In this document: piece by piece, positions 9,148 to 17,700 of the stretch
How the letters are laid out: the number at the start of each line of letters is the position of its first letter
Numbering within the stretch: the stretch's first letter is position 1
Assembly (NCBI GenBank): GCA_035274465.1
Contig: DATEOF010000216.1
Location: 5,053 to 69,052, forward strand
Length of the DNA: 64,000 bases
Direction: 5' to 3'
From: JADGRF01 sp035274465
GTDB lineage: Bacteria > Myxococcota_A > Polyangia > Polyangiales > JAFGIB01
Notes under the pieces: generated by a model
Told to the model about the DNA's origin: nothing
Seen by the model: the letters and a program-made list of their open reading frames with translations, nothing else
Databases searched by the model: none
Program-made: the position numbers and the translations under genes

Positions 9148-10791
9148 TTAGGGGTCGGCGAGGTAGTAGTAGGAAACGGTTCGGATGCGCTCGAACAAAC
9201 GCGGGTTGTTCGCGCCTAGCTCGATGGTGAGCTCCGCGGACTTTTGGAAGTCCAGCTCTGTCCCCAACACATGCCAGTGACAGAAGTCGATCTTCCCCTG
9301 CGGCGTGGCAAACCGGTCCTCGATCTTCCCCCAAGCCTGGGCGAAGGCACTGCCCTGCGGGGTGTCGATGAAGTAGAACACGTCGTCGGCGTAGTCCTCG
9401 GTGCCGGTGCCGTCGAGCGCCAGCTCGCCATCCAGAGAGGCCCGCACGTCGCCTTCCAGGAAGTTGAAGGGGTGCTGGAACAGGCCCCAGGCAGGATCCG
9501 CATAGCCTTCGGCGTGGGTGCACATGCCCACGACGCGGCCGCGGCCGGCGGCACGCAACGCGGTGTGGTCGCCGAACGTGGGTCGCAGCGTCTCGAGCAC
9601 CTGGACGTTCAGCTTGCCGAATGCAGCCGACGGCACGCCCGCCGTGGTGGCTAGCTCGATCGCAAAGCCCAGCGGCTCCGTGCCCTGATTGCGGAACGTG
9701 AGCTCTGCGCTGGTCGCAAACGGCATCGGCAGCCGCAGCTCGTAGATGCGCTCGCCACCCTCGCGGCGGCTCGCGAGCGCACGGCTCGGCCGCTCGGGCG
9801 GACTCGCGCTGGACGAAAACAGATCGAGCAGCGGTAGCTCGAAGGACGGTTGCGCGGCGCTGTCCCAGCGCCCCCGGAGCTGCACCGCGTGCAGCTTGGG
9901 GATCTCGCTCACAGCCACGCGCAGTCGCAGCGCCTGCCAGGTCGCCGGTCCGGGCTGCGCGAGCAGCTGTTCTCCACCTGGCGCCAGCTGGATCTTGTGA
10001 GTGGCCTCTGCCGCTTGCGGCTGCGAAGGCCGCACCGACAGGTCGAGTTGCGCGCGCGCCTGCGAGCGCACCGCCACTGAGGCGGCAGCCGCCTTGCGGT
10101 TCTGCGGCACTGCGTCGAGCACCGCGTCGTTCTGCGTGTAGTACGAGTCGATCGGCCCCAGACCGTCCACGGCCACGATCAGCTTCGAGCCGAAGACAGT
10201 CGGGTAGTACCAGGCGAAGCGGTGCCACGAGCCCGCGCCGAACGGGGGCGCGAACAGCTCACCCGCGCGACCGTCCAGCGCCTGAGCCAGGGCGACCTCC
10301 ACCCTGGGCTTGGGATCGTCGTCGACGTAGACGCGCAGGATCTCGCGGTCGACCGGGTTCTCGCGCGCAGAGTCGATCGCCATCCAGCTGCGCACCCAAC
10401 GCCCCGAGCCGACGAAGCGGGCGATCACAGCTCCGCGCACGTAGCTCTCTTCGCAGCGCGGCTGATCGTAGTGAAATGGCTCGCTTTGCAACGGATCGAG
10501 CGTGGAGCGCTCGCCCTGACAGATGAAATTGTTGAAGTCGCGGTTGCCGTTGACCGCAAAGACCGCGGTGGACGTGTCCGGCCCGCGCTGCCGACTCGTC
10601 TGCTGCACATAGCGCGACGCAGCCGGAATGACTGGCAGTGCATTCCAGTCTGACAATCGACTGATGGCATCGTCATCCGCCAGCTCGACTGGGACGGTCC
10701 AACCTTGGGGCGGAGGCGGAACCTCACACGGGTTGACCGCAGGCGCCGCCGCCAAGACGAGCCACTGGTAGCAGCGCTTGAGCCTGACCAT
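9148..10791 (-). CDS. DUF2961 (GH172-like) protein
   Basis: 547 residues. Matches the DUF2961 family: an N-terminal jelly-roll half (FNNFICQGERSTLD, WYYPTVFGSKLIVAVDG) and a second half with the family hallmark GTGTEDYADDVFYF near residue 458, followed by a Ser/Gly/Phe-rich stretch and a conserved basic C-terminus. Some DUF2961 members are now glycoside hydrolase family 172 (difructose-anhydride or arabinofuranoside cleaving), acting on exopolysaccharide; the substrate here is unknown. A weak N-terminal hydrophobic leader with Cys (LVLAAAPAVNPC) suggests export. It is divergent from mbnP-like 11009 across 217 bp and upstream of the Cys-repeat lipoprotein on the same strand. Confidence 0.8.
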   Translation of the reverse strand: MVRLKRCYQWLVLAAAPAVNPCEVPPPPQGWTVPVELADDDAISRLSDWNALPVIPAASRYVQQTSRQRGPDTSTAVFAVNGNRDFNNFICQGERSTLDPLQSEPFHYDQPRCEESYVRGAVIARFVGSGRWVRSWMAIDSARENPVDREILRVYVDDDPKPRVEVALAQALDGRAGELFAPPFGAGSWHRFAWYYPTVFGSKLIVAVDGLGPIDSYYTQNDAVLDAVPQNRKAAAASVAVRSQARAQLDLSVRPSQPQAAEATHKIQLAPGGEQLLAQPGPATWQALRLRVAVSEIPKLHAVQLRGRWDSAAQPSFELPLLDLFSSSASPPERPSRALASRREGGERIYELRLPMPFATSAELTFRNQGTEPLGFAIELATTAGVPSAAFGKLNVQVLETLRPTFGDHTALRAAGRGRVVGMCTHAEGYADPAWGLFQHPFNFLEGDVRASLDGELALDGTGTEDYADDVFYFIDTPQGSAFAQAWGKIEDRFATPQGKIDFCHWHVLGTELDFQKSAELTIELGANNPRLFERIRTVSYYYLADP

Positions 10792-11008
10792 TCTTGCCGC
10801 TTACGAATGTCCGGTCGCGCTCTCGAGCGCAGACCTGAACGCGTTCCGCTCGCGGCGATAGCACGCGCGCCGGTGGGCTGGAAGTCGACCTCGGCGAACC
10901 CGGCGAGTGTACTCAGGTTGGGGCCTGCGCGGGGTGGCACACTGCGGCAACACACCACGCGGACAAACCCTCGTAGCCCTGCTAAGAGAGGCCCGAACGA
11001 GGATGATC

Positions 11009-12004
11009 ATGCGACGTGGTCTGATGGTGATGGCGAGCGTTTGCCTACTGGTGGCGCAGGCATGCGGCGACGACGACGAACCGGCCGCGGACGGCGGCAT
11101 GGATTCGAGCGGCGGCAAGGGCGGCAGCGGCGGCAAAGGTGGGAAAGGTGGCAGCGGTGGCAAGGGCGGCAGCGGCGGCGCCACGGCTGGGAGCGGCGGC
11201 GGCAAGGCTGGCAGCGGCGGCAGCGGTGCCCTGCAGGCCGTGACGATCCGTTTCAAGGCCAAGCTCGGAGACCAGGATCTCGAATGCGGCAAGGTCTACG
11301 CCGGTCTCGGCAAGACCAAGCTCGCAGCCACGCCGCAGGACTTTCGCTTCTTCGTCGAACAGGTGCACCTGATCACCAAAAGCGGCGACGAAGTGCCGAT
11401 GCAGCTCGACGAACGCGCCCCGTTTCAGACCAAGGACGTGGCGCTGCTCGACTTCACCGACCGCAAGGGTCGCTGCACGGTCGGAAGCGCAACCGTCAAC
11501 ACCACCATCACCGGCAAGGCGCGGGAGGGTGAGTACGACGGCATCGTGTTCGTGAACGGCGTGCCGGAGAGCCTGAATCACGGCAACCTGGTCGAGGCCA
11601 AGCCGCCGCTGCAGGACGCCAGCACGAACTGGGGTTGGCTGAGCGGCTACCGCTTCATCATGAGCGGCTTGATCCTGGACCCGGTGCCCGATGCGGAGAC
11701 CGACGGCGGCAGGGTCGGCACGGGCTTGAACCTCGTCCACGTCGGCTCGAGCGGCTGCACCGCGACCGCGGACAGCTTCAGCTGCACGCGCTCGAATCGC
11801 AACCGCGTCGAGCTCAAGGGCTTCGATCCCGCGAAAGGCACGATCGTCGCGGACCTCGCCAAGGTGTTCGCAGACGTCGATCTGAGCGAGGAATTGGAAT
11901 GCCACGGGCCCGGCCCGGAGTGCGGGCCTTCGTACAATGCGCTGGGCGTGTCGATGAGCGACGGCTCGGCGCTGGATACGCAATCGGTGTTTCGGGTCGA
12001 GTAG
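11009..12004 (+). CDS. MbnP-family copper-binding lipoprotein
   Basis: 331 residues from the ATG at 11009, chosen for its GAGG ribosome site at 10999-11002; another ATG at 11003 overlaps that site. The lipoprotein signal ends LLVAQAC and is followed by a long Gly/Ser/Lys linker (GGKGGSGG type). The rest matches the MbnP four-Cys family (TIGR04052, metallo-mystery pair): opening beta strand VTIRFKAKLG, Cys in DLECGKVY, DFRFFVEQVHL, the conserved Trp segment NWGWLSGYRF, and the C-terminal Cys pairs (SGC, SFSC, ELEC, PEC). In the studied Methylosinus system MbnH oxidises a Trp of MbnP to kynurenine, giving a copper site. The partner gene is directly downstream, 6 bp away. Confidence 0.9.
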   Translation: MRRGLMVMASVCLLVAQACGDDDEPAADGGMDSSGGKGGSGGKGGKGGSGGKGGSGGATAGSGGGKAGSGGSGALQAVTIRFKAKLGDQDLECGKVYAGLGKTKLAATPQDFRFFVEQVHLITKSGDEVPMQLDERAPFQTKDVALLDFTDRKGRCTVGSATVNTTITGKAREGEYDGIVFVNGVPESLNHGNLVEAKPPLQDASTNWGWLSGYRFIMSGLILDPVPDAETDGGRVGTGLNLVHVGSSGCTATADSFSCTRSNRNRVELKGFDPAKGTIVADLAKVFADVDLSEELECHGPGPECGPSYNALGVSMSDGSALDTQSVFRVE

Positions 12005-12010
12005 GTGCGG

Positions 12011-13216
12011 ATGCGCGCGCTCATGGCGTCGGTGTTGTTGGCGTGCCTGGTGGGAGCCGGAGCGTGTGGAGAACGCTCGGACTCTGACCACGAGGATCAT
12101 GGCGATCACGGTGATCACGACGATCACGGGGATCACGACCACGACGTCCCCGACGTGCTCGACGCAGGCACCTCGGACGGCGGCTTCGACTGGCAGCTGC
12201 CGAAGGGCTTTCCGCGACCGGTCGTACCGGCCGACAACCCGATGACCAGCGAGAAGGTGGAGCTCGGTCGCTTCATCTTCTACGACAAGCACTTGTCCGA
12301 GAACGAGACGTTCGCCTGCAGCAACTGCCACCAGCAAAAGTTCGCGTTCGCGGATCAGCGCACGGTGGGGCTCGGCTCGACGGGCGAGCTGCACACGCGC
12401 GGCTCGATGAGCCTGGCCAACGTCGGATACAGCGCGACGCTGACGTGGGCCAATCCGTTGATGACCGAGCTCGAGCGCCAGGCCCAGGTACCGATCTTCG
12501 GTGACGCCCCGATCGAGCTCGGCATGATGTCGATCGAGGAGGTCGAGGGCCGCTTCCGCGCCGACGACATGTACCGGAAGTTGTTTGCGGCTGCGTTCCC
12601 GGACGACGCCGAGCCGGTCACGATGACCAACCTGCTGCGCGCGCTCGCCAGCTTCGAACGCGTGCTGATCTCCGGCAACTCGCCGTACGATCGCTACATC
12701 AATGGGCGCGACGAGCAGGCATTGAGTGAATCAGCCAAACGCGGCATGCGCCTGGTCACCACCAACGAAGACCACCGCTTCGAATGCAACCATTGCCACG
12801 GTGGCTTCAACTTGACCGACCACGTGGTCTGGGACGGTCTCTCGCAAGACGGCGAACCGCCGCCGTATCATCAGACCGGCCTGTACGATCTGCACGGCAA
12901 GGGCGACTACCCCGAGCCGAACACCGGCGTGTACAACACATCGCTGCGCCCCGAAGACATGGGGAAGTTCAAGGCCCCGACCTTGCGCAACATCGCCCTC
13001 ACGGCGCCGTACATGCACGACGGCAGCATCGCGACCCTGGACGAGGTGCTCACGCACTACGCACACGGCGGCCGGAGCCCAAATGCCGCGCACACCGACC
13101 CGCTGCTCAAGCCCTTCACGATCACCGCGCAAGAGAGGGCGGACGTCGTCGCGTTCCTCGAGAGCTTGACCGACGACGAGTTCATCGCGAACCCTGCATT
13201 CTCCGATCCGGACTGA
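12011..13216 (+). CDS. MbnH-family dihaem enzyme (MauG/bacterial cytochrome c peroxidase superfamily)
   Basis: 401 residues if started at the ATG at 12011 (a GTG lies at 12005). Two c-type haem motifs are visible, CSNCH (103-107) and CNHCH (259-263), with no third. The sequence follows the dihaem cytochrome c peroxidase/MauG fold (LGRFIFYDKHLSEN, LANVGYSATLTWANP, FKAPTLRNIALTAPYMHDG). It corresponds to TIGR04039, the partner of MbnP. Between the lipobox (GAGAC) and the catalytic part is an unusual His/Asp-rich stretch with about nine His in twenty-odd residues (nt about 12084-12150), likely metal-binding. It is probably translated with the upstream mbnP-like gene; the stop is 6 bp upstream. 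Periplasmic or membrane-tethered. Confidence 0.92.
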   Translation: MRALMASVLLACLVGAGACGERSDSDHEDHGDHGDHDDHGDHDHDVPDVLDAGTSDGGFDWQLPKGFPRPVVPADNPMTSEKVELGRFIFYDKHLSENETFACSNCHQQKFAFADQRTVGLGSTGELHTRGSMSLANVGYSATLTWANPLMTELERQAQVPIFGDAPIELGMMSIEEVEGRFRADDMYRKLFAAAFPDDAEPVTMTNLLRALASFERVLISGNSPYDRYINGRDEQALSESAKRGMRLVTTNEDHRFECNHCHGGFNLTDHVVWDGLSQDGEPPPYHQTGLYDLHGKGDYPEPNTGVYNTSLRPEDMGKFKAPTLRNIALTAPYMHDGSIATLDEVLTHYAHGGRSPNAAHTDPLLKPFTITAQERADVVAFLESLTDDEFIANPAFSDPD

Positions 13217-13891
13217 TCAAGTCACGGCACCCACGGCCTGCACGAGCGCCAGGAACGCCTCGCGATCTCCGTCGACCTCGATGAGTCCGCGGCCGATCAA
13301 GCTGCGGGCCGAGACGCCTTCGAACAACAACGAGCGTAGCGTCGCGCCGTCTGCGCGCACCCTCGCGTCATCCCCCGAGAGCGGCGAGCCGCCGTCCACC
13401 TCGAGCGCCTTCGCGCCGAGCCGCAGCCGGAACGCGTGGCCCTCGGCCTGCAACGACACCACGGCCTCGCGCTCGCTGCCGCGGTAGCGGCGCTTGAGCG
13501 CGACCATCATCCAGCGGATATGCGTGTGCTCGCTGCGGCTCGGGCCCTTGCCGAGCATGTAGCGCGCGCCGAACTGGCCGAGCGCGAACACCACGGGTTC
13601 GAGCTCGCGGCCCGGGGGCGTGAGCTCGTAGATCGTGCTGGCAGCCGGCGGCGGCAGCTCGCGCTGTACGACCAGGCCTGCTGCGGTCAGCTCGCGCAGG
13701 CGCGCCGCGAGGAGGTTGGTGGTGATGCCGGGCAGGCTGTCGAGCAGGTCCTTGTAACGCTGGCCGCCGACCAACAGGTTGCGGACGATCAGCAGCGTCC
13801 AGCGCTCGCCGACTACGTCCAGAGCCTTGGCCACCCCGCAGAATTCGCGATAGGAGCGCTTCGCAGCTTTCACTTTACTTTGTAATAGCAT
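13217..13891 (-). CDS. HxlR-family transcriptional regulator with C-terminal SCP2-like domain
   Basis: 224 residues from the ATG at 13891. The N-terminal 100 residues are the MarR-like winged helix of HxlR regulators (CGVAKALDVVGERWTLLIVRNLL, then LPGITTNLLAARLREL). The C-terminal 110 residues (LQAEGHAFRLRLGAKALEVDGGSPL... LIEVDGDREAFLAL) look like the sterol-carrier/SCP2-like domain found on a subset of HxlR proteins. A GTG at 13873 gives an N-terminus (VKAAKRSYREF) more typical of the family and would place the palindrome at 13875-13885 just upstream of the gene rather than inside it, so the true start may be there. It is divergent from the frameshifted membrane gene; its stop abuts that of the MbnH gene. 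Confidence 0.88.
   Translation of the reverse strand: MLLQSKVKAAKRSYREFCGVAKALDVVGERWTLLIVRNLLVGGQRYKDLLDSLPGITTNLLAARLRELTAAGLVVQRELPPPAASTIYELTPPGRELEPVVFALGQFGARYMLGKGPSRSEHTHIRWMMVALKRRYRGSEREAVVSLQAEGHAFRLRLGAKALEVDGGSPLSGDDARVRADGATLRSLLFEGVSARSLIGRGLIEVDGDREAFLALVQAVGAVT
13875..13885. promoter_or_regulatory. Candidate HxlR operator palindrome
   Basis: TTAC-TTT-GTAA is a perfect palindrome with a 3-bp centre, sitting between the two possible starts of the HxlR gene and 34 bp before the divergent membrane gene. A second TACTT lies at about 13896. HxlR-family regulators commonly bind short AT-containing palindromes in the divergent promoter next to their own gene, so autoregulation plus control of the neighbour is a reasonable inference. 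Confidence 0.45.
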
Positions 13892-13918
13892 GTGGTACTT
13901 AAAAATCAAGGTGGCAAT

Positions 13919-14675
13919 ATGCTCGAACAAGTCATGGTGATCCCCTCGTCAGCCAGCACGTTCGCCTTCGTCGCGCTGGTGCTCGGCCTGTGCGGCCTGT
14001 TCGTCACGGGCGTCGCCCGGTCCGGGTCACGCGCCCAGGCGTTGTGGGCCGCCGTGGGCTGCGCCGCGTGGCTGACGCTCACGGCTGCAATCCCCGCCAG
14101 GGCTGCTGCGCCGTCCGCTCTTCCCTCCCCCGGTCGTGTTCTTCTTCGCCGCCAGCATGCTGGTGGCGCTGGCAACCGCGCTGTCGGCACTCGGCGCGCG
14201 CCTCGCGCGAGGACTCCCTGTCGCGGCGCTTGTCGCAGTCCAGGGTTTTCGCCTGCCGCTCGAGCTGATCCTGCGCCGCTGGCACATCGAAGGCGTGCTG
14301 CCCGTACAGATGACCTTCGAAGGACACAACTTCGATATCGTCAGCGGCGTGACGGCGCTCGCGCTCGGCGCCTGGTTGCATTTTCGCCCCACGAGCCGCG
14401 CGCGCCCGGCCATCTGGGCGTTCAACGTGATCGGCACGGGCTTGCTGGTCGCCGTCAGTACGATCGCCGTACTTTCGAGCCCATTGCCCATCCGCCATTA
14501 CCTGAACGACCCACCGGTGCTCCTGGCGTTCTACGCACCTTATAGTTGGATAGTCCCCTTTTGCGTCGGCGGGGCGCTGTTAGGTCACGTGGTGTTGTTT
14601 CGTTGGCTGCTCGCGCGAGCACCCGCACACGCAGAGACAAAGGTGCGCGCGCACGCAGCCGCTGCGCCGATGTAA
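13919..14675 (+). pseudogene. Frameshifted integral membrane protein gene
   Basis: Starts at ATG 13919 with ribosome site AAGGTGG. The first frame encodes hydrophobic helices to about residue 60 (ending LTLTAAIPAR) and then turns into Arg-rich nonsense. From about 14100 the +1 frame takes over and continues as a convincing membrane protein (LLRRPLFPPPVVFFFAASM, then FRLPLELILRRWHIEG, VQMTFEGHNFDIVSG, HYLNDPPVLLAFYAPYSWIVP) to the TAA at 14675. Skipping one base near 14099 (inside GCCAGGG) joins the two into one protein of about 250 residues with six or so transmembrane segments. It resembles a conserved uncharacterised membrane protein. Either a real inactivating mutation or a one-base sequence error. 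It is divergent from, and probably regulated by, the HxlR gene. Confidence 0.75.
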
Positions 14676-14740
14676 CGGCCGCACACCGAGCGCCGTGTGT
14701 CGGCACGTCGTGTGCGCATGCGATCGCTCGGATCCCTGCA

Positions 14741-14777
14741 CGTGATAGTTGGCTATACTGGGTATAGCTCGATCACG
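14741..14777. promoter_or_regulatory. Nested palindrome over a TATACT promoter-like box
   Basis: GCTATAC-TGG-GTATAGC (14752-14768) is a perfect 7-bp inverted repeat. It is enclosed by a second perfect repeat, CGTGAT (14741-14746) and ATCACG (14772-14777). The left inner arm contains TATACT, a plausible -10 box, 15-25 bp before the kinase ATG at 14792. This fits either an operator overlapping the promoter or a hairpin in a short leader. I see no convincing -35 box. Confidence 0.5.
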
Positions 14778-14791
14778 AGCGCAGCCGGCGC

Positions 14792-17700
14792 ATGCACTCC
14801 AGCGAATCGAAGAGCCCGCCCCCGACGCTGATCGGCGGCTGTTATCGAGTGGAGGAGGAGCTCGCACGCGGCGGCATGGCGCGGGTGTTCCGCGTCATCG
14901 ACGAGCGCAACAACCGGGCGCTCGCGCTCAAGCAGCTGGACGTGGGCGAAGGGCGCAGCGCCTCGCTCCGCGCGATGTTCGAGCGCGAGTATCACACGCT
15001 GGTCCAGCTCGCCCACCCGCGCATCGTGCGCGTGTTCGACTTCGGCGTCGACGAAGACCGTCCGTACTACGTGATGGAGCTGCTGTCCGGCGTCGACGCG
15101 CGCCAGGCGATCCGCGACAGCAGGTCGGACATTCGCCAGATCTGCTTGTGGTTGCGCGACTGTGCGTCGGCGCTGGCGTTGATCCACTCGCGGCGCATGG
15201 TCCATCGCGACATCAGCCCGCGCAACCTCTGGTGTATGCCGGATGGCCACGCCAAGTTGATCGACTTCGGCACGCTGGTCGCGATGGGCCCGCAGACGCG
15301 CATCGCCGGCACGCCACCGTTCGTGCCACCCGAAGCCGTCAACGCACAGCCGCTCGACGGGCGTTGCGACTTGTACGCCCTCGGCGCGCTCGCGTACTCA
15401 TTGCTGACGGCGCGCGCCGCGTTTCCCGCGCGCAGCCTGGCCGAGCTACCCCAGCTGTGGCTGCGCCGCCCGGAGCGGCCGGATGCGATCCGCCCGGACG
15501 TACCCAAGGCGCTCGCCGATCTGGTCATGGCGCTGCTCAGCTTCGACGCGCGCGGCCGTCCAGCCTCGGCCTCCGAGGTCATGCAGCGTCTGACCGCGAT
15601 CGCCGAGCTTCCACCGGAAGACGAGCAGACGCTGGCGCAGTCCTTCCTCGCCAGCCCGAACCTCGTGGCGCGCGAAGAGGCGCTGGTCCTCACGCGCAAG
15701 CGCATCAAGCGCACGGTGGGCAAGCGCGGCGGCACGCTGGCCATCGTCGCCAACAGCGGCCTGGGTCGCAGCCGCATGCTCGCCAACGCGGTGCTGGAGG
15801 CCAAGCTGATCGGCGCCAGTGCCATCACGCTCACGGCCACTGCCGTGGCCACGGGCCCCCTGGCGCTGGCCGGCGCGCTCGCCGAGCGCCTGCTCGAAGC
15901 GCAGCCGCTGGCTGCAGGCGCAGTGCTCGATCACGCACCGATACTGGGCGCGATCTCGCCCGCGCTCCACCGCATGCTGGGTGAGCCCGCGAACGTGGAG
16001 CTCTCCGGCCTGGAGCGCATCCGCAAGCAGAGCGCCGCGCTGGTCGCGCTGTTCCGCGCCGCCAGCCGCGACCAGGCACTGGTGGTGGCCGTCGACGACG
16101 TGCACCGCGCCGACAGCGCCTCACTGGCCGTACTTGGCAAGCTGTCGATGCTGGCCAACGAGCAGCACTTGCTGCTGATCATCACCTGCGACGCGGGCAC
16201 GCTGGGTGAGGCACCGCCCGCGCTCGAGCAGCTGGTCAACACGCGCCACCGCATCCAGCTGACGCCGCTGGCTGCGGAGCAAACGCGCGAGCTCCTGGCA
16301 TCGCTGTTCGGCGAGGTCGAAGGCCTGGACGAGGCCGCCGACTGGCTGCACGAGGTCTCGCTCGGCAGCCCGGCCGCCTGCCTGCAGTACGCGCAGTACC
16401 TGGTCGATCAGGGCCTGGCGCGCTACGAGGGCGGCGTCTGGAAGCTGCCGGCGCAGCTGCGCGACACGGGCCTGCCGGACACGTTGGGCTCGATGTTCGA
16501 GCGCCGCGTGCTCGCGCTCAGCAGCGATGCACGCTCGCTCGCACTGTGTCTGGCGCTGGCGCGCGACGAGAGCCGCGCCGTCTGGCAGCCCGAGTCGCAC
16601 GTGTCGATCGAAGACTTCCCGAAGCTGCTCGAGACCACGGATTCGGCGCGCGCCTTCGCCGCGCTCGACGAGCTGCTCGGCGCGGGCATGCTGCAGCAGC
16701 GCGATCAGTTCTACGTGCTCGCTCAGCGCGCGATGGTCGACGCCCTGTTGCGCGTCAGCCAGCCCGAGCTCCGCCGCAACCTGCACATCCGCGTGGCCGA
16801 CATCTACGCGACGCGCGGCGGTCAGGGCCGCTGGATCGCGATCAGGCAACTGCTCCTGGCGGGCGAGCATGCGCGAGCGCGCGCGCTGCTCACCGAGACT
16901 GCAGGCCAGCTGGGCACGAGCCCGGCGGACTTCGGAGCGATGCGCGTCTCGGTCAGCGCCGATTGTGCGCGCAGCGCGCTGGCAGACTGGCAAGCACACG
17001 GCGGTTCGCCCGCGGAGGGCGTGCTGCTACGGCGCCTGCTGGTGATCGTCTGCTCGGTCTACGACTGGTCGCTGGCGCGCTACGGCGAGCCGCAACTCGC
17101 GCAATTGAGCAGCGACTGCGGCTTGACCTACTGGGACGAGACCGACGCCTCGCAACCCGATTTGCAGCGCGTGATCGCCTGCCTGAAGCGCGCCGGCGAG
17201 GCGCACGAAGCGAAGCCCGAGCGCGAGCGCGGCCTCGCGCCGATCGACGCGCTGCGCGAGTTGGCCGGCGCCTCGATGGCGCTCAGCGGCGCCGCGGTCA
17301 ACAGCCACGACGTCGAGCTCTCGCGCAAAATTGGTCCGTTGCTCAACCCTCTGCGCTCGCTGTCGCCGCTGCTAGCGCTGCTCGCGGATCTGAACGACCT
17401 CGGCCTGCAACGCGTGACCGGCCGCGAGCTCGGCGATCGCACCTGGAACGACGGCGCCACGCGCCTACTGGCGTCCGAAGGCCTGCCCGACGTGCTGCGG
17501 CAGGGAGGCGCCGGCGTCAACGTGCACATCCAGGGCGTCGAGGACGCCCGCCGCGGACGGCTGCGGGCGGGCCAGTTGCTCGACCTGCTGGTGCCTTCGG
17601 TGGGCGAGGACATGTTCCTGGTCGTGCACGGTCGCTGGCTCTGCCACGCGTTCCACGGCGACAGCTCGCGCGCGCGCAAGCTGTGGAAACAAGTGCAGAT

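Noticed and set aside
10930..10955. Possible sigma-54 promoter TGGCAC...GC before the mbnP-like gene
   Set aside because: The spacing and the -12 GC do not match (GG-N10-GC is not satisfied), so it is a chance TGGCAC.
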